DNA of 64,000 nt from Microlunatus kandeliicorticis. GTDB taxonomy: Bacteria > Actinomycetota > Actinomycetes > Propionibacteriales > Propionibacteriaceae. The translations under genes and the position numbers were made by a program. Each line of letters starts with the position of its first letter. Position 1 is the stretch's first letter. Shown piece after piece: positions 36,026 through 45,489 of this stretch. The stretch is taken from assembly GCF_014137855.1 (NCBI RefSeq), contig NZ_JACGWT010000001.1:496001-560000 (forward strand), read 5' to 3'. The notes under the pieces are model-generated. The model did not search any database and was not told the DNA's origin. It saw nothing but the letters and a program-made list of their open reading frames with translations.

Positions 36026-37060
36026 TCAGACGCCGGCGTAGGAGTGCAGACCGGTCACCAACAAATTGATGCCGATGAAGTTGAACCAGAAGACCGCCAC
36101 GCCCACGATGGCGATGATCGCGGCATTTCGGCCCCGCCAGCCGGCAGTAGCGCGCGCGTGCAGGTAGCAGGCATAGATCACCCAGGTGACCAGCGCCCAG
36201 GTCTCCTTGGGGTCCCAACCCCAGTAGCGGCCCCAGGCGTACTCGGCCCAGACCGCCCCGGCGGCGACGGTGAACGTCCACAACGGAAAGGCGAAGGCGT
36301 TGAACCGATAGGCCCAGACGTCGAGCTGGGCGGCCGTCGGAAGTCGACAGAGGTGGCCCTGGACCTGGCCGCGGCGCTCGGCGTTCCGCCGGATCAGGTA
36401 GAGCACGGAGGTCGCGGCGCCGAGATTGAAGGCGGCCGCCGAGACCGTGGCCCCGGCGATGTGGATCAGGAACCAGACCGAGTGCAGCGCCGGCACCAAC
36501 GGGGCCACGGCGACGTAGAAGACGGTGACCGCCAGCCCGTTGCCCAGCGCGGCCAGGAGGGTGACCGGCAGGCCAAGCCAGCCGAGCCCGGCTCGTCTGA
36601 CCAGCACCAGGTAACCGCCCACCACCAGCACCATCGCCGCGGTCAGGAACTCGAGCATGTTGCCCCAGGGAGCCCGCTGGGCGGCGAGTCCGCGAAGCAC
36701 CACCCCGCCGAGGTCGAGGGCGAACCCGAGGACGGTGAGCGTCAGCCCGACCCGGGCGGCGGCCGCCGAGACACGGGGAACGGGCACCGGGGAGGTGGGC
36801 GACGGAGAGGTGGGCGACGGGCAGACGGGCGCCGTGGAGGCGGCCGCTGACCGGGCCGTGAACCGCCGAGACGTCATCGCGCCGGTGGACGTCCCCCTGG
36901 TCGTCGTCGCGGCGGCGAGTCGCGGTCCGGCGACCCGCGTGCTCGTGACCAGCGGGAGTGCCACCATCCGACCCGCCGACCATTCGACCGCGTGGGCGAT
37001 CATCGCCAGGACGTAGAGCATCGTCGCACTGACCAGACTCAGGCTCGAGAGCGCTTCCAC
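36026..37060 (-). CDS. ccsB: Cytochrome c biogenesis protein CcsB (CcsA/ResC family)
   Basis: GTG 37060 with GGAGGAG at good spacing gives 344 residues. After the first helix (LSSLSLVSATMLYVLAMIAH) there is a loop with a Ser/Pro/Thr tract, then about seven more helices. The Trp-rich haem-handling motif WGRYWGWDPKETWALVTW lies near residue 280. HIAGATVSAAAFNLG and FNFIGINLLVTGLHSYAGV supply His residues typical of the family. CcsB moves haem and attaches it to exported c-type cytochromes with ResB; no ResB gene is in the window. The longer frame start at 37165 has no ribosome-binding site. Confidence 0.9.
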   Translation of the reverse strand: MEALSSLSLVSATMLYVLAMIAHAVEWSAGRMVALPLVTSTRVAGPRLAAATTTRGTSTGAMTSRRFTARSAAASTAPVCPSPTSPSPTSPVPVPRVSAAAARVGLTLTVLGFALDLGGVVLRGLAAQRAPWGNMLEFLTAAMVLVVGGYLVLVRRAGLGWLGLPVTLLAALGNGLAVTVFYVAVAPLVPALHSVWFLIHIAGATVSAAAFNLGAATSVLYLIRRNAERRGQVQGHLCRLPTAAQLDVWAYRFNAFAFPLWTFTVAAGAVWAEYAWGRYWGWDPKETWALVTWVIYACYLHARATAGWRGRNAAIIAIVGVAVFWFNFIGINLLVTGLHSYAGV

Positions 37061-37180
37061 CGAATCTCCTCCGCTCCGCCGGCGCCCAGAACGGGCCCGG
37101 AGTGGTCCGGTCGGCAGGATTCGCCGCCAGCAGCGGGACCTCCGGCAGATCCCGACGACGGCCACCCCGGGGCCGAACTA

Positions 37181-37193
37181 CTATGAAGCATAG
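37181..37193. promoter_or_regulatory. Short palindrome between ccsB and the multicopper oxidase
   Basis: CTATG-AAG-CATAG is a perfect 5+3+5 inverted repeat in the 197-base divergent promoter region, 65 bases before the oxidase start. It could be an operator, for example for the BlaI-like protein encoded at 39936, but the sequence does not show which protein would bind. No second copy was found nearby. Confidence 0.35.
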
Positions 37194-37257
37194 GAGATGG
37201 CTGCCGGCAGGACCCGATCGGGGCTTACCGGTACCGGACGAATCTGGAGACAGCAGC

Positions 37258-38838
37258 ATGGCAACAGAGAACGAGCATCCCTCGAGCGACGAGGGCACGA
37301 CGGGGCCGGTCCCAGCCGGCATGCCCATGCGTGCTGGGGGCCTCAGTCGCCGCCGGGTACTGGGGGCCGCGGCCGGAGGTCTGGCTGTGGCCGGGGTGGG
37401 GACCGGAGCGTGGCTGGTCGGACGACCGCGACCGGTCGCACCAGGTGGTCCGCAGGTTCTGGCGGTGGAACGTGATCGACCGACCACCGGACGGGTGGTC
37501 GAGAGGGTTCTCCGGCTCGGCCCGGCCGAACTCGACCTGGGCGGCCGGGTGGTCCGCACCTGGGCCTTCGACGGACAGGTCCCGGCCGCCCCGATCCGGG
37601 CCGAACCGGGGGACGAACTGCGGATCCGGGTGCGCAACGGGCTGCCCGAGCCGACCACCGTCCACTGGCACGGTCTAGCGCTCCGCAACGACATGGACGG
37701 GGTGCCCGACGTGACGATGGCGCCGATCGCGCCGGGCGCGGGCTTCGACTACGGCTACGTCGTCCCGGAACACCCTGGAACCTACTGGTTCCACCCTCAT
37801 GTCGGGACCCAGCCCGACACCGGCCTCTACGGTCCGCTGATCGTGACCGATCCGGCCGACAACGGCTACGACGAGGACGTCGTCCTGGTCCTCGACGACT
37901 GGACGGACGGCTGGGGTCGTTCTCCGCAGGCTCTGTTGACCGACGCTCGCCGCAACGGCATGGGTGGCGGAGCGGGAGGGAGCGGCGGAATGGGCGGAAT
38001 GGCGGGGATGGGGATGCCGTCGGCGACCGAGCCGTTGGGCGCCGATACCGGCGACGTCAGCTACCCGGCTCATCTGATCAACGGCCGGGTGCCGTCCGAC
38101 CCCTTCGTCGTCTCGTCGTCGCCGGGGCGTCGACTGCGGCTGCGGTTGATCAACGCCGGTGCCGACACCGCCTACCGGTTCGCGGTCGGTGGCCATCGGT
38201 TGACCGTGACCCATGCCGACGGCTTCCCGGTCCGGCCGGTCGAGGTCGACACCCTGCTGCTCGGGATGGGGGAGCGCTACGACGTCACGGTGACCGCCGG
38301 TAGCGGTGTCTTCCCCGTCGTCGCCGTACCGGAGGGGAAGAAGGATCCGATCGCTGCCGGGCTGCTGCGCACGGCCCGCGGGCGTACGCCGCCGATGGGG
38401 ACCCGACCCGCCGAGCTGCGCGGCCGGATGCTCGGTTACGGCGACCTGGTCGCCACCGATGCGGTTGCGCTGAGGTCGAGAGCCCCGGATCTGAGCCTGT
38501 CGATGTCCCTCACGATGGCCGACGGCGGCAGGCAGTGGCTGATCAACGGGCGCCCGTACGACGACCGGCAACCGCTGCCGGTCGAGCAGGGGCAGCGGGT
38601 TCGCCTCGACCTGGTGAACCGATCGATGATGTTCCACCCGATGCATCTGCACGGGCACAGCTTCGCGCTCGCCCGGGGCGACGGGAACGGCCCGCGCAAG
38701 GACACGGTGAACGTGCTGCCGATGGGCCGGACGAGCATCGAACTGGACGCCGACAACCCGGGTCAGTGGCTCGCGCACTGCCACAACACCTACCACCTGG
38801 AACTCGGGATGGGCACCGTGCTCTCCTACCGGACCTGA
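37258..38838 (+). CDS. Tat-exported multicopper oxidase
   Basis: The start is ATG 37258, with GGAG nine bases before it; an upstream in-frame ATG at 37183 is weaker. The 526-residue product has a Tat signal (SRRRVLGAAAGGLAVAG) and all four copper-binding blocks: TTVHWHG, TYWFHPHVG, MFHPMHLHGHSF and HCHNTYHLELGM. A Met/Gly-rich loop (GGMGGMAGMGM) lies in the middle, as in oxidases that oxidise Cu(I). It probably detoxifies cuprous copper outside the membrane, which fits the copper genes further along. Confidence 0.93.
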   Translation: MATENEHPSSDEGTTGPVPAGMPMRAGGLSRRRVLGAAAGGLAVAGVGTGAWLVGRPRPVAPGGPQVLAVERDRPTTGRVVERVLRLGPAELDLGGRVVRTWAFDGQVPAAPIRAEPGDELRIRVRNGLPEPTTVHWHGLALRNDMDGVPDVTMAPIAPGAGFDYGYVVPEHPGTYWFHPHVGTQPDTGLYGPLIVTDPADNGYDEDVVLVLDDWTDGWGRSPQALLTDARRNGMGGGAGGSGGMGGMAGMGMPSATEPLGADTGDVSYPAHLINGRVPSDPFVVSSSPGRRLRLRLINAGADTAYRFAVGGHRLTVTHADGFPVRPVEVDTLLLGMGERYDVTVTAGSGVFPVVAVPEGKKDPIAAGLLRTARGRTPPMGTRPAELRGRMLGYGDLVATDAVALRSRAPDLSLSMSLTMADGGRQWLINGRPYDDRQPLPVEQGQRVRLDLVNRSMMFHPMHLHGHSFALARGDGNGPRKDTVNVLPMGRTSIELDADNPGQWLAHCHNTYHLELGMGTVLSYRT

Positions 38839-38883
38839 CCCGCGCCGCCGGACCGGACCGCCCAGCGAGGTGATCGGCGCCGA

Positions 38884-39939
38884 TCAGGACAACAGACCGG
38901 AGGCCGGGCATACCCGGTCCAGCCAGGCGGCCACCGCAGGTGTCAGGGCCACCAGCACCGGGGCCAGGGCCAGCGCGGTCGTGAATGCGACAGCAGCCAG
39001 TCCGGCGCCCGGTGGGTGCGACTCGCGGGTGAGTCGGGCGATCCGGGCCGGTACGTCCGCCCCGCCGGCTCCGAGGGTGCCGATCGGTGGCTCGGCGCCG
39101 CCCAACGCCACCATCGCGGTGGCGACGGCGCGCCGTCCGGAGACGCGGACCGCGGCGTCGTCGGCAGCCATCTCGACCAGGGTCCGGAGTTCGCGGGCGG
39201 CCAGTGCGAAGACACCAACCGATGCGAAGGTGCGTTGCAGCACGCCCGCGCCGAACAGGATCCGGTCGTGGCGGTGGGTCAGGTGATCGCGTTCGTGGGC
39301 GAGCACGGCGGCCAGCTCGCCCGGGTCCAGCCGCCCCAGCGCGCCGCTGGTGAGCACCACGACCGATCTGCGGCCGGGCAGCACGTAGGCGGCTGGACGT
39401 GGGTGCGGCAGGACCAGGGCCGCCGAGACCGGCTCGAGCTCGGCGACCAGGTTCAACGCGGCACGGTGCCGGCGTTGGCTGGACCGGGTCGCCCGCCACA
39501 CCCCGTGTCCGACCACGGCCAGCCGGAGCACCGGGATGCTCACCGTCACCGCCAGCGCGACGACCGCAGCCGTCCGCGACCATCCCGGCATCGAGGCGAG
39601 GGGATGGTCAATCGGACCGGCGCCCAGGCAGAGCCGGGCCAACGCGGCGAGCCAGTGCTGACGCTCGTCCGGCGGGACGACCGGGCCGGGCCGGAGCGGG
39701 GCGGCCGGGAGGAGGCCGGGAGCGACCGGCCGCCAGCGTGGCACGGGTACCAGCGCCATCACGGCGACCACCGCGGCCGCGAACGGGGTGAGCAGTACCG
39801 ACACCGTCAGTCCCCGCCAGGCGGCGATGCCCAGTCGGGGGTGCCGGTGTGGCCAGGACGCTGCGGACAGCGTCCGTGCGCCCCCGGTGGCGAGCAGGAC
39901 CGTGCCGGTCAGCAGCAGCGACACCAGCGCTGCGTTCAT
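38884..39939 (-). CDS. M56-family membrane metallopeptidase (BlaR1/MecR1-like)
   Basis: The 351-residue protein has membrane helices at the N-terminus (LVSLLLTGTVLLATGG, VSVLLTPFAAAVVAVMALV), a middle helix and a C-terminal one. The cytoplasmic zinc motif is AVLAHERDHLTHRHDR (HExxH near residue 220). It lacks the penicillin-binding sensor domain of BlaR1. M56/BlaI pairs transmit envelope signals by cleaving the repressor. The start overlaps the blaI stop by four bases. It is convergent with the oxidase gene. Confidence 0.9.
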   Translation of the reverse strand: MNAALVSLLLTGTVLLATGGARTLSAASWPHRHPRLGIAAWRGLTVSVLLTPFAAAVVAVMALVPVPRWRPVAPGLLPAAPLRPGPVVPPDERQHWLAALARLCLGAGPIDHPLASMPGWSRTAAVVALAVTVSIPVLRLAVVGHGVWRATRSSQRRHRAALNLVAELEPVSAALVLPHPRPAAYVLPGRRSVVVLTSGALGRLDPGELAAVLAHERDHLTHRHDRILFGAGVLQRTFASVGVFALAARELRTLVEMAADDAAVRVSGRRAVATAMVALGGAEPPIGTLGAGGADVPARIARLTRESHPPGAGLAAVAFTTALALAPVLVALTPAVAAWLDRVCPASGLLS

Positions 39940-40316
39940 CGCGACCGCTCCGGGGGCTCGGGCTCACGGTCCAGCCAGGCCCGCACCCGTTCGACCTCGG
40001 CGGCACTCATCGTTTCGACGAAGTGCAGCAGGACGGACTCCCGGTCGTCGCTGGTCGCGAACACCTCGCGCAACAGGTCGGCCGCGTGCTGCTCGCGGGT
40101 CCGGGTCGGCCGGTAGTGGAAGGCCCGACCCTGCTTGCGGCGTTCGAGCAACGCCTTGCGGCCGAGGTTCTGCAGCACGGTCTGGACGGTGGTGTACGCG
40201 AGCGGGCCCACCCGGTCGCGGTTCAGCTCGGTCAGCACCTCCCGGGCCGAGGCGTCCCGGTCGCGGTTCCAGAGGAGCGCCATCACCTCGGCCTCGAGCG
40301 ATCCAAGACGCGGCAC
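39936..40316 (-). CDS. BlaI/MecI/CopY-family repressor
   Basis: GTG 40316 starts a 126-residue winged-helix repressor with LGSLEAEVMALLWNRDRDASAREVLTEL and TVQTVLQNLGRKALLERRKQGRAFHY, the family's DNA-binding part. A C-terminal dimerisation part follows. It shares an operon with the M56 peptidase that would cleave it. It lies 60 bases downstream of the nuoN-like gene on the same strand, so it may also be transcribed with the Complex I-like genes. CopY-type Cys residues for copper are absent. Confidence 0.9.
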   Translation of the reverse strand: MPRLGSLEAEVMALLWNRDRDASAREVLTELNRDRVGPLAYTTVQTVLQNLGRKALLERRKQGRAFHYRPTRTREQHAADLLREVFATSDDRESVLLHFVETMSAAEVERVRAWLDREPEPPERSR

Positions 40317-40376
40317 GCTCCTGCGTTCCTCCTCGATCCCACTGCGTGGGCGACGGTCTTCCTCGCAGCACCGGAT

Positions 40377-41795
40377 TCAGCCTGCACCGATCACGCGCCA
40401 GAGTAGTGCCGAAGCGATGCCGAGGAGCACGCTCAGGCCCGCGACGGCGACCGCCACCGTCGCGCCCCAGCGCCGGACCGAGGTGACCGGTCGCCCCGAC
40501 CGCACCAGTGGGGCGATCCAACGCAGGTAGTAGAACAGGCTGAGCAGCGAGTTCAGCAGCACCACGAGGGCCAGCCAGGCGTCGCCCCCCTCCCAGGCGG
40601 CCACGGTGATCGCCAGCTTGCCGGCGAAGACCGCGGCCGGCGGGGTGCCGACCAGACCCAGCAGCGCCACCAGCAGCGCCCCGGCCAACCAGGGTTGCCG
40701 GCCGGCCAGACCGGTGTACTCGGTCAGGGTCCGGCGCCCGGGAACGGCGGCGATCACCGCGAACGCAGCCAGGTTGGTCACCGCGTAGCCGGCCAGGTAG
40801 ACCACCAGCGCACCCGTGGCCAGTCCGCTGCGGCCGGCCATCGCCACCGGCACCAGCAGATAGCCGGCCTGACTCACCGTCGACCAGCCGAGCAGCCGCT
40901 GCGGGTCGTTCTGGCTGAAGGCGGCCAGGTTGCCCAGCGTCATGGTGACCACGGCCAGGATCGCCACCAACAGCGCGGCCCGGGACGGACCTGGCAGCAC
41001 GGTGACGAGCCGGAAGGCCGCCACCAGCGCGCCGATCTTGGGCACGGTGGTCAGGTAGGAGGCAGCCAGTACGCCGCTGCCCTGGGCGGCGTCCGGCACC
41101 CAGAAGTGGCCGGGCACGGCGCCGATCTTGAACATCAGACCGGCGAACAGCGCGACGGTGCCGACGATCAACGGGCCGGTCGGGGCGGTGGCCAGCCCGG
41201 CCTCCAGCCCGGGGTAGTCGGTCCGGCCGCCGAGACCGTACAGGACGGTGACCCCGGCCATCAGGACGATGCCGGAGAGCGAGCCGAACAGATAGGTCTT
41301 GAGCGAGGCCTCGGCGGCCAGCGGTGTCCGGGTCAGCCCGACCAGGGCGTACAGCGGGACGCTGGCCAGTAGGAAGCCGGTGATCACCAGCAGCAGGTCC
41401 TGCGCCCCGGCCAGCACCAGGGTGCCGGTGGTGGCCAGCAGCAGCAGGACGCAGAGCTCGGCCTGGCGTGCCGATCCGGCCAGTTCGTCCCCGGCCAGCA
41501 GCACGACGATCGCCGTGGCTCCGACCGCGATCAGCCGCACGGCGGTGGTCGCGTGGTCGATCGCGAAGTTGCCCTCGAAGACCGTCCGGATGCCCCGACC
41601 GAGGGTGAGCGTCGTGCTGCCCAGGCTGCCCGCGCAGCTGACCAGGGTGAGCAGGCGGGCCAGGTTCAGCCGTCGGCGGGGCAGGAACGAGCCGGCCAGC
41701 AGCACCACCAGGGCGCCGGCCACCAGCCACAGCTCGGGCAGCAGACCGAGCACATCGGCGCCGGAGGCCATCTGCGGCACCATCTGCGACACCAA
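40377..41795 (-). CDS. NuoN-like subunit of a Complex I-type membrane module
   Basis: The 472-residue protein has about 14 helices and the antiporter-like core FAGLMFKIGAVPGHFWVPDA with Lys and His, then LTTVPKIGALVAAF. The usual Glu in helix 5 (LELLSL) is not seen; the equivalent stretch reads ITGFLLASVPLYALVG. Start is TTG 41795 or GTG 41792 right after the nuoM-like stop. It is the last pump-like subunit of the leftward operon. It would form one proton channel of the membrane arm, unless the missing Glu has disabled it. Confidence 0.85.
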   Translation of the reverse strand: MVSQMVPQMASGADVLGLLPELWLVAGALVVLLAGSFLPRRRLNLARLLTLVSCAGSLGSTTLTLGRGIRTVFEGNFAIDHATTAVRLIAVGATAIVVLLAGDELAGSARQAELCVLLLLATTGTLVLAGAQDLLLVITGFLLASVPLYALVGLTRTPLAAEASLKTYLFGSLSGIVLMAGVTVLYGLGGRTDYPGLEAGLATAPTGPLIVGTVALFAGLMFKIGAVPGHFWVPDAAQGSGVLAASYLTTVPKIGALVAAFRLVTVLPGPSRAALLVAILAVVTMTLGNLAAFSQNDPQRLLGWSTVSQAGYLLVPVAMAGRSGLATGALVVYLAGYAVTNLAAFAVIAAVPGRRTLTEYTGLAGRQPWLAGALLVALLGLVGTPPAAVFAGKLAITVAAWEGGDAWLALVVLLNSLLSLFYYLRWIAPLVRSGRPVTSVRRWGATVAVAVAGLSVLLGIASALLWRVIGAG

Positions 41796-41796
41796 C

Positions 41797-43284
41797 TCAG
41801 CCGCCCAGCTGGCGGATCAGGGTCTGCGCGGCCGGCGTGATCACGGCGAGCAGCGGCCGGGGGACCAGCCCGATCGCCACCGCCGGCACCAGCAGCAGTC
41901 CGGCGGCCAGGACCTCGTGCGGACTCAGGTCGGCGAAGTCGACCGATGCGCCCCGCTGCGGACCGGTGAAGACGCGCTGGAGCGCCCGGAGGAACAATCC
42001 GGCGGTGATCAGGATGCCGAGCAACGCGACCGCGGTCACCGGGGCGAGTGCGATGCTCCCGGTGAAGATCTGGAATTCGGCCACGAAGCCGCTGAAGCCG
42101 GGCAGGCCGAGCGAGGCGAACGCGGCGAGCCCGAACATCGCGGTCAGCCGGGGTGCACTGCGGGCCAGGCCGCCGTAGTCGTCGAGGGCGTAGCTCTGCC
42201 GGCGCTCCCAGAAGGTGCCGGCGAGCAGGAACAGCGCGCCGGTGATCAGACCGTGGCTGACCATCTGGGTGACCGCTCCGGTGACCGCGATCTGCCGGGC
42301 CACTTCGTCGCTGCGTGCGGTCAGGCCGGCCACCCCGACCCCGAGGACGACGTAGCCCATGTGGTTCACCGAGGTGTAGGCGATCGTCCGCTTCAGATCG
42401 GTCTGAGCCAGCGCGACCAGCGCGCCGTAGAGCACCGACACCACGCCGACCACGATGATCACCCACGACCACTGTCGCCAGCTCTCGGGCAGCATCGGCA
42501 TCGCGATCCGGACGAAGCCGTAGGTGCCCATCTTCAACAGCACGGCCGCCAGCACCAGCGACCCGACGGTGGGGGCGTCGGTGTGGGCCGGCGGCAGCCA
42601 GGTGTGGAACGGGACGGTCGGGGTCTTGACCGCCAACCCGATCAGCAGCAGGACGATCACCAGCGTGGCCGCGCCGGGCCGGCCGACCAGCGGCGGATGA
42701 GCGGCCAGGGCCACCATGTCGAAGGTGTGCGGATTCGACGCGACGAACAGCCCGATGAACGCGCCGAGCAGGGCCAACGAGCCCAGAAACGTGTACAGGA
42801 AGAACTTCAGAGCCGAACGGCGGTGGGTCGCGCCGTGGCCCCAACGCGCTATGACCAGATACATCGCCACGATCGACAGGTCGAAGAAGACGAAGAAGAG
42901 GATCAGGTCCTGGGCCGCGAACAGCCCGAAGCAGGTGCTCTGCAGGAACAGGTTGACCGCGGCGTACAGCCGGGGCCGGTCGTGCTGGGCGAACGCGTAC
43001 GCCGCAGCCGCGACGAAGATCACCGCGGTCAGCCCGAGCAGCGGCAGGGACAGCCCGTCCACGCCGACGTGGTAGCTGACGCCCACGCTCGGGATCCAGC
43101 GCAGCTGCTCCTCGGCCCACAGTCCGGAGGAGCCGGGCCGGGCCGTGACCCAGAGGGTCACCACCAGGACGAACTCGGCCAGCGCCGTGACCACCCAGAC
43201 CCAGCGGGCGACCAGGTCCGGCAGCCGAACCACGCATAGCAGCAGCCCGACAACCAGCGGCAGGAAGATGATCAAGGAGAGCAT
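41797..43284 (-). CDS. NuoM-like proton-channel subunit
   Basis: The 495-residue protein matches the NuoM family: DLILFFVFFDLSIVAMYLVI, VKTPTVPFHTWLPPAHTDAP (channel Lys and His), LLKMGTYGFVRIAM and AYTSVNHMGYVVLG. The conserved Glu of FWE in helix 5 appears as Asp in FFDL. About 14 helices are present. ATG 43284 lies just after the nuoL-like stop. Charged residues of the half-channels are mostly kept, so ion pumping remains plausible. Confidence 0.9.
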   Translation of the reverse strand: MLSLIIFLPLVVGLLLCVVRLPDLVARWVWVVTALAEFVLVVTLWVTARPGSSGLWAEEQLRWIPSVGVSYHVGVDGLSLPLLGLTAVIFVAAAAYAFAQHDRPRLYAAVNLFLQSTCFGLFAAQDLILFFVFFDLSIVAMYLVIARWGHGATHRRSALKFFLYTFLGSLALLGAFIGLFVASNPHTFDMVALAAHPPLVGRPGAATLVIVLLLIGLAVKTPTVPFHTWLPPAHTDAPTVGSLVLAAVLLKMGTYGFVRIAMPMLPESWRQWSWVIIVVGVVSVLYGALVALAQTDLKRTIAYTSVNHMGYVVLGVGVAGLTARSDEVARQIAVTGAVTQMVSHGLITGALFLLAGTFWERRQSYALDDYGGLARSAPRLTAMFGLAAFASLGLPGFSGFVAEFQIFTGSIALAPVTAVALLGILITAGLFLRALQRVFTGPQRGASVDFADLSPHEVLAAGLLLVPAVAIGLVPRPLLAVITPAAQTLIRQLGG

Positions 43285-43285
43285 G

Positions 43286-45178
43286 TCAGCCGATCACGAT
43301 CAGGAGCACGGCGACGACGATCACGACGGCCGCGCTCTGCAGGTAGTACTGATGGATCTGGCCGGTCTGCGGTCGGCGGGCCAGCCGGGCCAACCGGCGG
43401 ACGGCGCGGCCAAGACCCTCGACCAGCCCGTCCAGGTCGGACCGGTCGAATCGGGCTGCCGCCCCGGCGAGCGCGACGGTGCGCCCGGCCGCGGTTTCGA
43501 CGCCGGCGTCCAGCATCCGGTCGTCGAAGCGGGCCAGCAGGCCGGCCAGCCGGTCGACCGGCGCTACCAGCCCGGCCCGGGCCGCCCGCTCGAGTCCGAA
43601 CCAGTCCAGCAGCAGCCGGGTCGGGCGGGTCGACCGGACGGGCCGGCGTTCGGCCACCGCGGTCCGACGCCAGGCGATCGCGGTCACCACCAGGGCCAGC
43701 CCCGCGGAGCCGATCAGCTCGACCACGCCCTCGGCCGGGTGCGGGCCGCCCACCGCGGCGGCCAGTGGGTCCGAGACGGCCGGCAGCGCCAGCACCCCGA
43801 GCGCCACCGCAGCCAGGGCGAGCAGGATCAACGGCGGCCACATCGCGGGCTCGATCCGGCGCGTCCCGGGTTCGAACTCGTCCCACCGGTCGGTCTCGGG
43901 TGAGCGACCCGACCAGATGATCTGCAGCACCCGGCCGGCGTAGGCCGCCGACAGCGCCGTGCCGAGTAGACCGAGCAAATAGAGCGGCCACCCGCCCTCG
44001 GATGAAATTCTGGATGAGGTTGTGGACAGGGCCACGGCCAGCACGCCCTCCTTGCCGGCCCACAGCGACAACGGGGCGATCCCGGCCAGACTGAGCAGAC
44101 CGACCGTGGCCAGAGCGCCGAGCAGCGGCCACCGCCGGGCGACGCCCCGCAACGCGCTCAGGCGACGGGTGCCGAGCGCCGACAACCAGGCTCCGGCGGC
44201 CAGGAACAGCAGCGCCTTGGTGGCCGCGTGCGCCAACAACTGACCGACGCCGGCGCTCACCCCGCCCAGCCCGGCCGCCAGCACCACGAAGCCGAGCTGG
44301 GCCGAGGTGGAGGCAGCCAGCACCTGCTTCACATCGCGCTGGGCCAGCGCGACCAGGCCGAGCCCGACCGTGGTCAGCGCGCCGATCCAGGCCACCGTCG
44401 TCCCCACCACCGGCGTCCGTGCGAGCAGCTCGGGCACCCGGAGCAGCAGGTAGCCGCCCATCGCCACCATCGCCGCCGAGTGCAACAACGCGCTGACCGG
44501 ACTCGGGCCCTCCATCGCCCGGGAGATCCAGAACGTGAACGGCAGTTGCGCGGCCTTGCCGATCGCCGCCGCCGCGATGCCCGCGGCCACCACGGTGCGC
44601 CACGGCTCGGCCACGTCGGACATGCGGGCCAGGTCGAGCGTCCCGCCGCCCGCCAGAGCCGCGCCGGCGGCCAGGTAGAGACCCAGGTCGGCGGTCCGGG
44701 TGGTGACAAAGGCGACCACGCCCCCGGTCACCGCGGCCGGCCGGCGCCAGTCGAAGCCGATCAGCGCGTACGAGGTCGCGCCCATCACCTCCCACCCGAG
44801 GATCAGCGTCGGCAGCGTGCGGGCGGCCACCGTGGTCAGCACAGCGGCCACAAACAGCAGCATCAGACCGCCGAACCGGGCCGGCGACTCGGTCACGTCG
44901 GCGCCGGCGAACACCAGCACCAGGACGGCGACCACCACCACCGCGACCCCGACCACCCCAGCCAGCGGATCCATCCCCAGCGCAAGATCGGCCTTGGCCA
45001 GGAACGGCGTCCGCACCGTCGACTGACCGACGGCGAACCCCGTGGTCAGCACCAGCGTCAGCGCCGCGACCGTCAGGGTGATCGTCACCGCGGCCCGGCG
45101 GGACCGGACCCCGGAGAGGGCCAGCACCGCCCCGGCCGCGGCGGGCAGTCCGGGGACCAGCCAGAGCAGGGCGTTCAC
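43286..45178 (-). CDS. NuoL-like proton-channel subunit
   Basis: The 630-residue protein has the NuoL landmarks TLILGWEVMGATSYALIGF (helix 5 Glu), GKAAQLPFTFWISRAMEGPS, SALLHSAAMVAMGGYLLLR, QRDVKQVLAASTSAQLGFV and HAATKALLFLAAGA. A long C-terminal part fits the lateral helix. In the family the motif is normally DAMEGP; here it is RAMEGP. GTG 45178 overlaps the nuoK-like stop. All residues needed for a proton path appear to be present. Confidence 0.92.
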   Translation of the reverse strand: MNALLWLVPGLPAAAGAVLALSGVRSRRAAVTITLTVAALTLVLTTGFAVGQSTVRTPFLAKADLALGMDPLAGVVGVAVVVVAVLVLVFAGADVTESPARFGGLMLLFVAAVLTTVAARTLPTLILGWEVMGATSYALIGFDWRRPAAVTGGVVAFVTTRTADLGLYLAAGAALAGGGTLDLARMSDVAEPWRTVVAAGIAAAAIGKAAQLPFTFWISRAMEGPSPVSALLHSAAMVAMGGYLLLRVPELLARTPVVGTTVAWIGALTTVGLGLVALAQRDVKQVLAASTSAQLGFVVLAAGLGGVSAGVGQLLAHAATKALLFLAAGAWLSALGTRRLSALRGVARRWPLLGALATVGLLSLAGIAPLSLWAGKEGVLAVALSTTSSRISSEGGWPLYLLGLLGTALSAAYAGRVLQIIWSGRSPETDRWDEFEPGTRRIEPAMWPPLILLALAAVALGVLALPAVSDPLAAAVGGPHPAEGVVELIGSAGLALVVTAIAWRRTAVAERRPVRSTRPTRLLLDWFGLERAARAGLVAPVDRLAGLLARFDDRMLDAGVETAAGRTVALAGAAARFDRSDLDGLVEGLGRAVRRLARLARRPQTGQIHQYYLQSAAVVIVVAVLLIVIG

Positions 45179-45489
45179 CGGGCCGGGTCCTCGGCCAGAT
45201 CGGTCAGCTGGTCCGTCATGTCCGAGCCGCGCGTGCGGTGCACGAGGACGGCGACTGCGAAGCCCATCGCCATCTCCAGCGTCATCACCGCCAGCACCAC
45301 CAGCACCAGCACCTGCCCGCTGACGTCCGGAGCCAGGAACAGCCAGAGCGCGCCGGCGGCCAGCACCACAGCGTTGAGCATCAGCTCGAGGCCCATCATC
45401 ACCATCACCACGACCTGCTGGGACAGCGCGCCGTAGAGCCCGACGCAGAACAGCGCGGCGGCGACGATCAGCACCAGGGGGAGGATCAT
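45175..45489 (-). CDS. NuoK-like subunit
   Basis: ATG 45489 starts a 104-residue protein with three helices: LPLVLIVAAALFCVGLYGAL, VMVMMGLELMLNAVVLAAGA (with the conserved Glu of the E-channel in MGLELMLNA) and VLVVLAVMTLEMAMGFAVAV (second conserved Glu). These match canonical NuoK. It overlaps neighbours on both sides by four bases (ATGA and GTGA types). The frame continues upstream as antisense-free extension, which is not coding here. Confidence 0.9.
   Translation of the reverse strand: MILPLVLIVAAALFCVGLYGALSQQVVVMVMMGLELMLNAVVLAAGALWLFLAPDVSGQVLVLVVLAVMTLEMAMGFAVAVLVHRTRGSDMTDQLTDLAEDPAR

Noticed and set aside
41299-43239. 646-codon frame on the plus strand
   Set aside because: Gln/His/Arg-rich antisense shadow of the NuoM- and NuoN-like genes.
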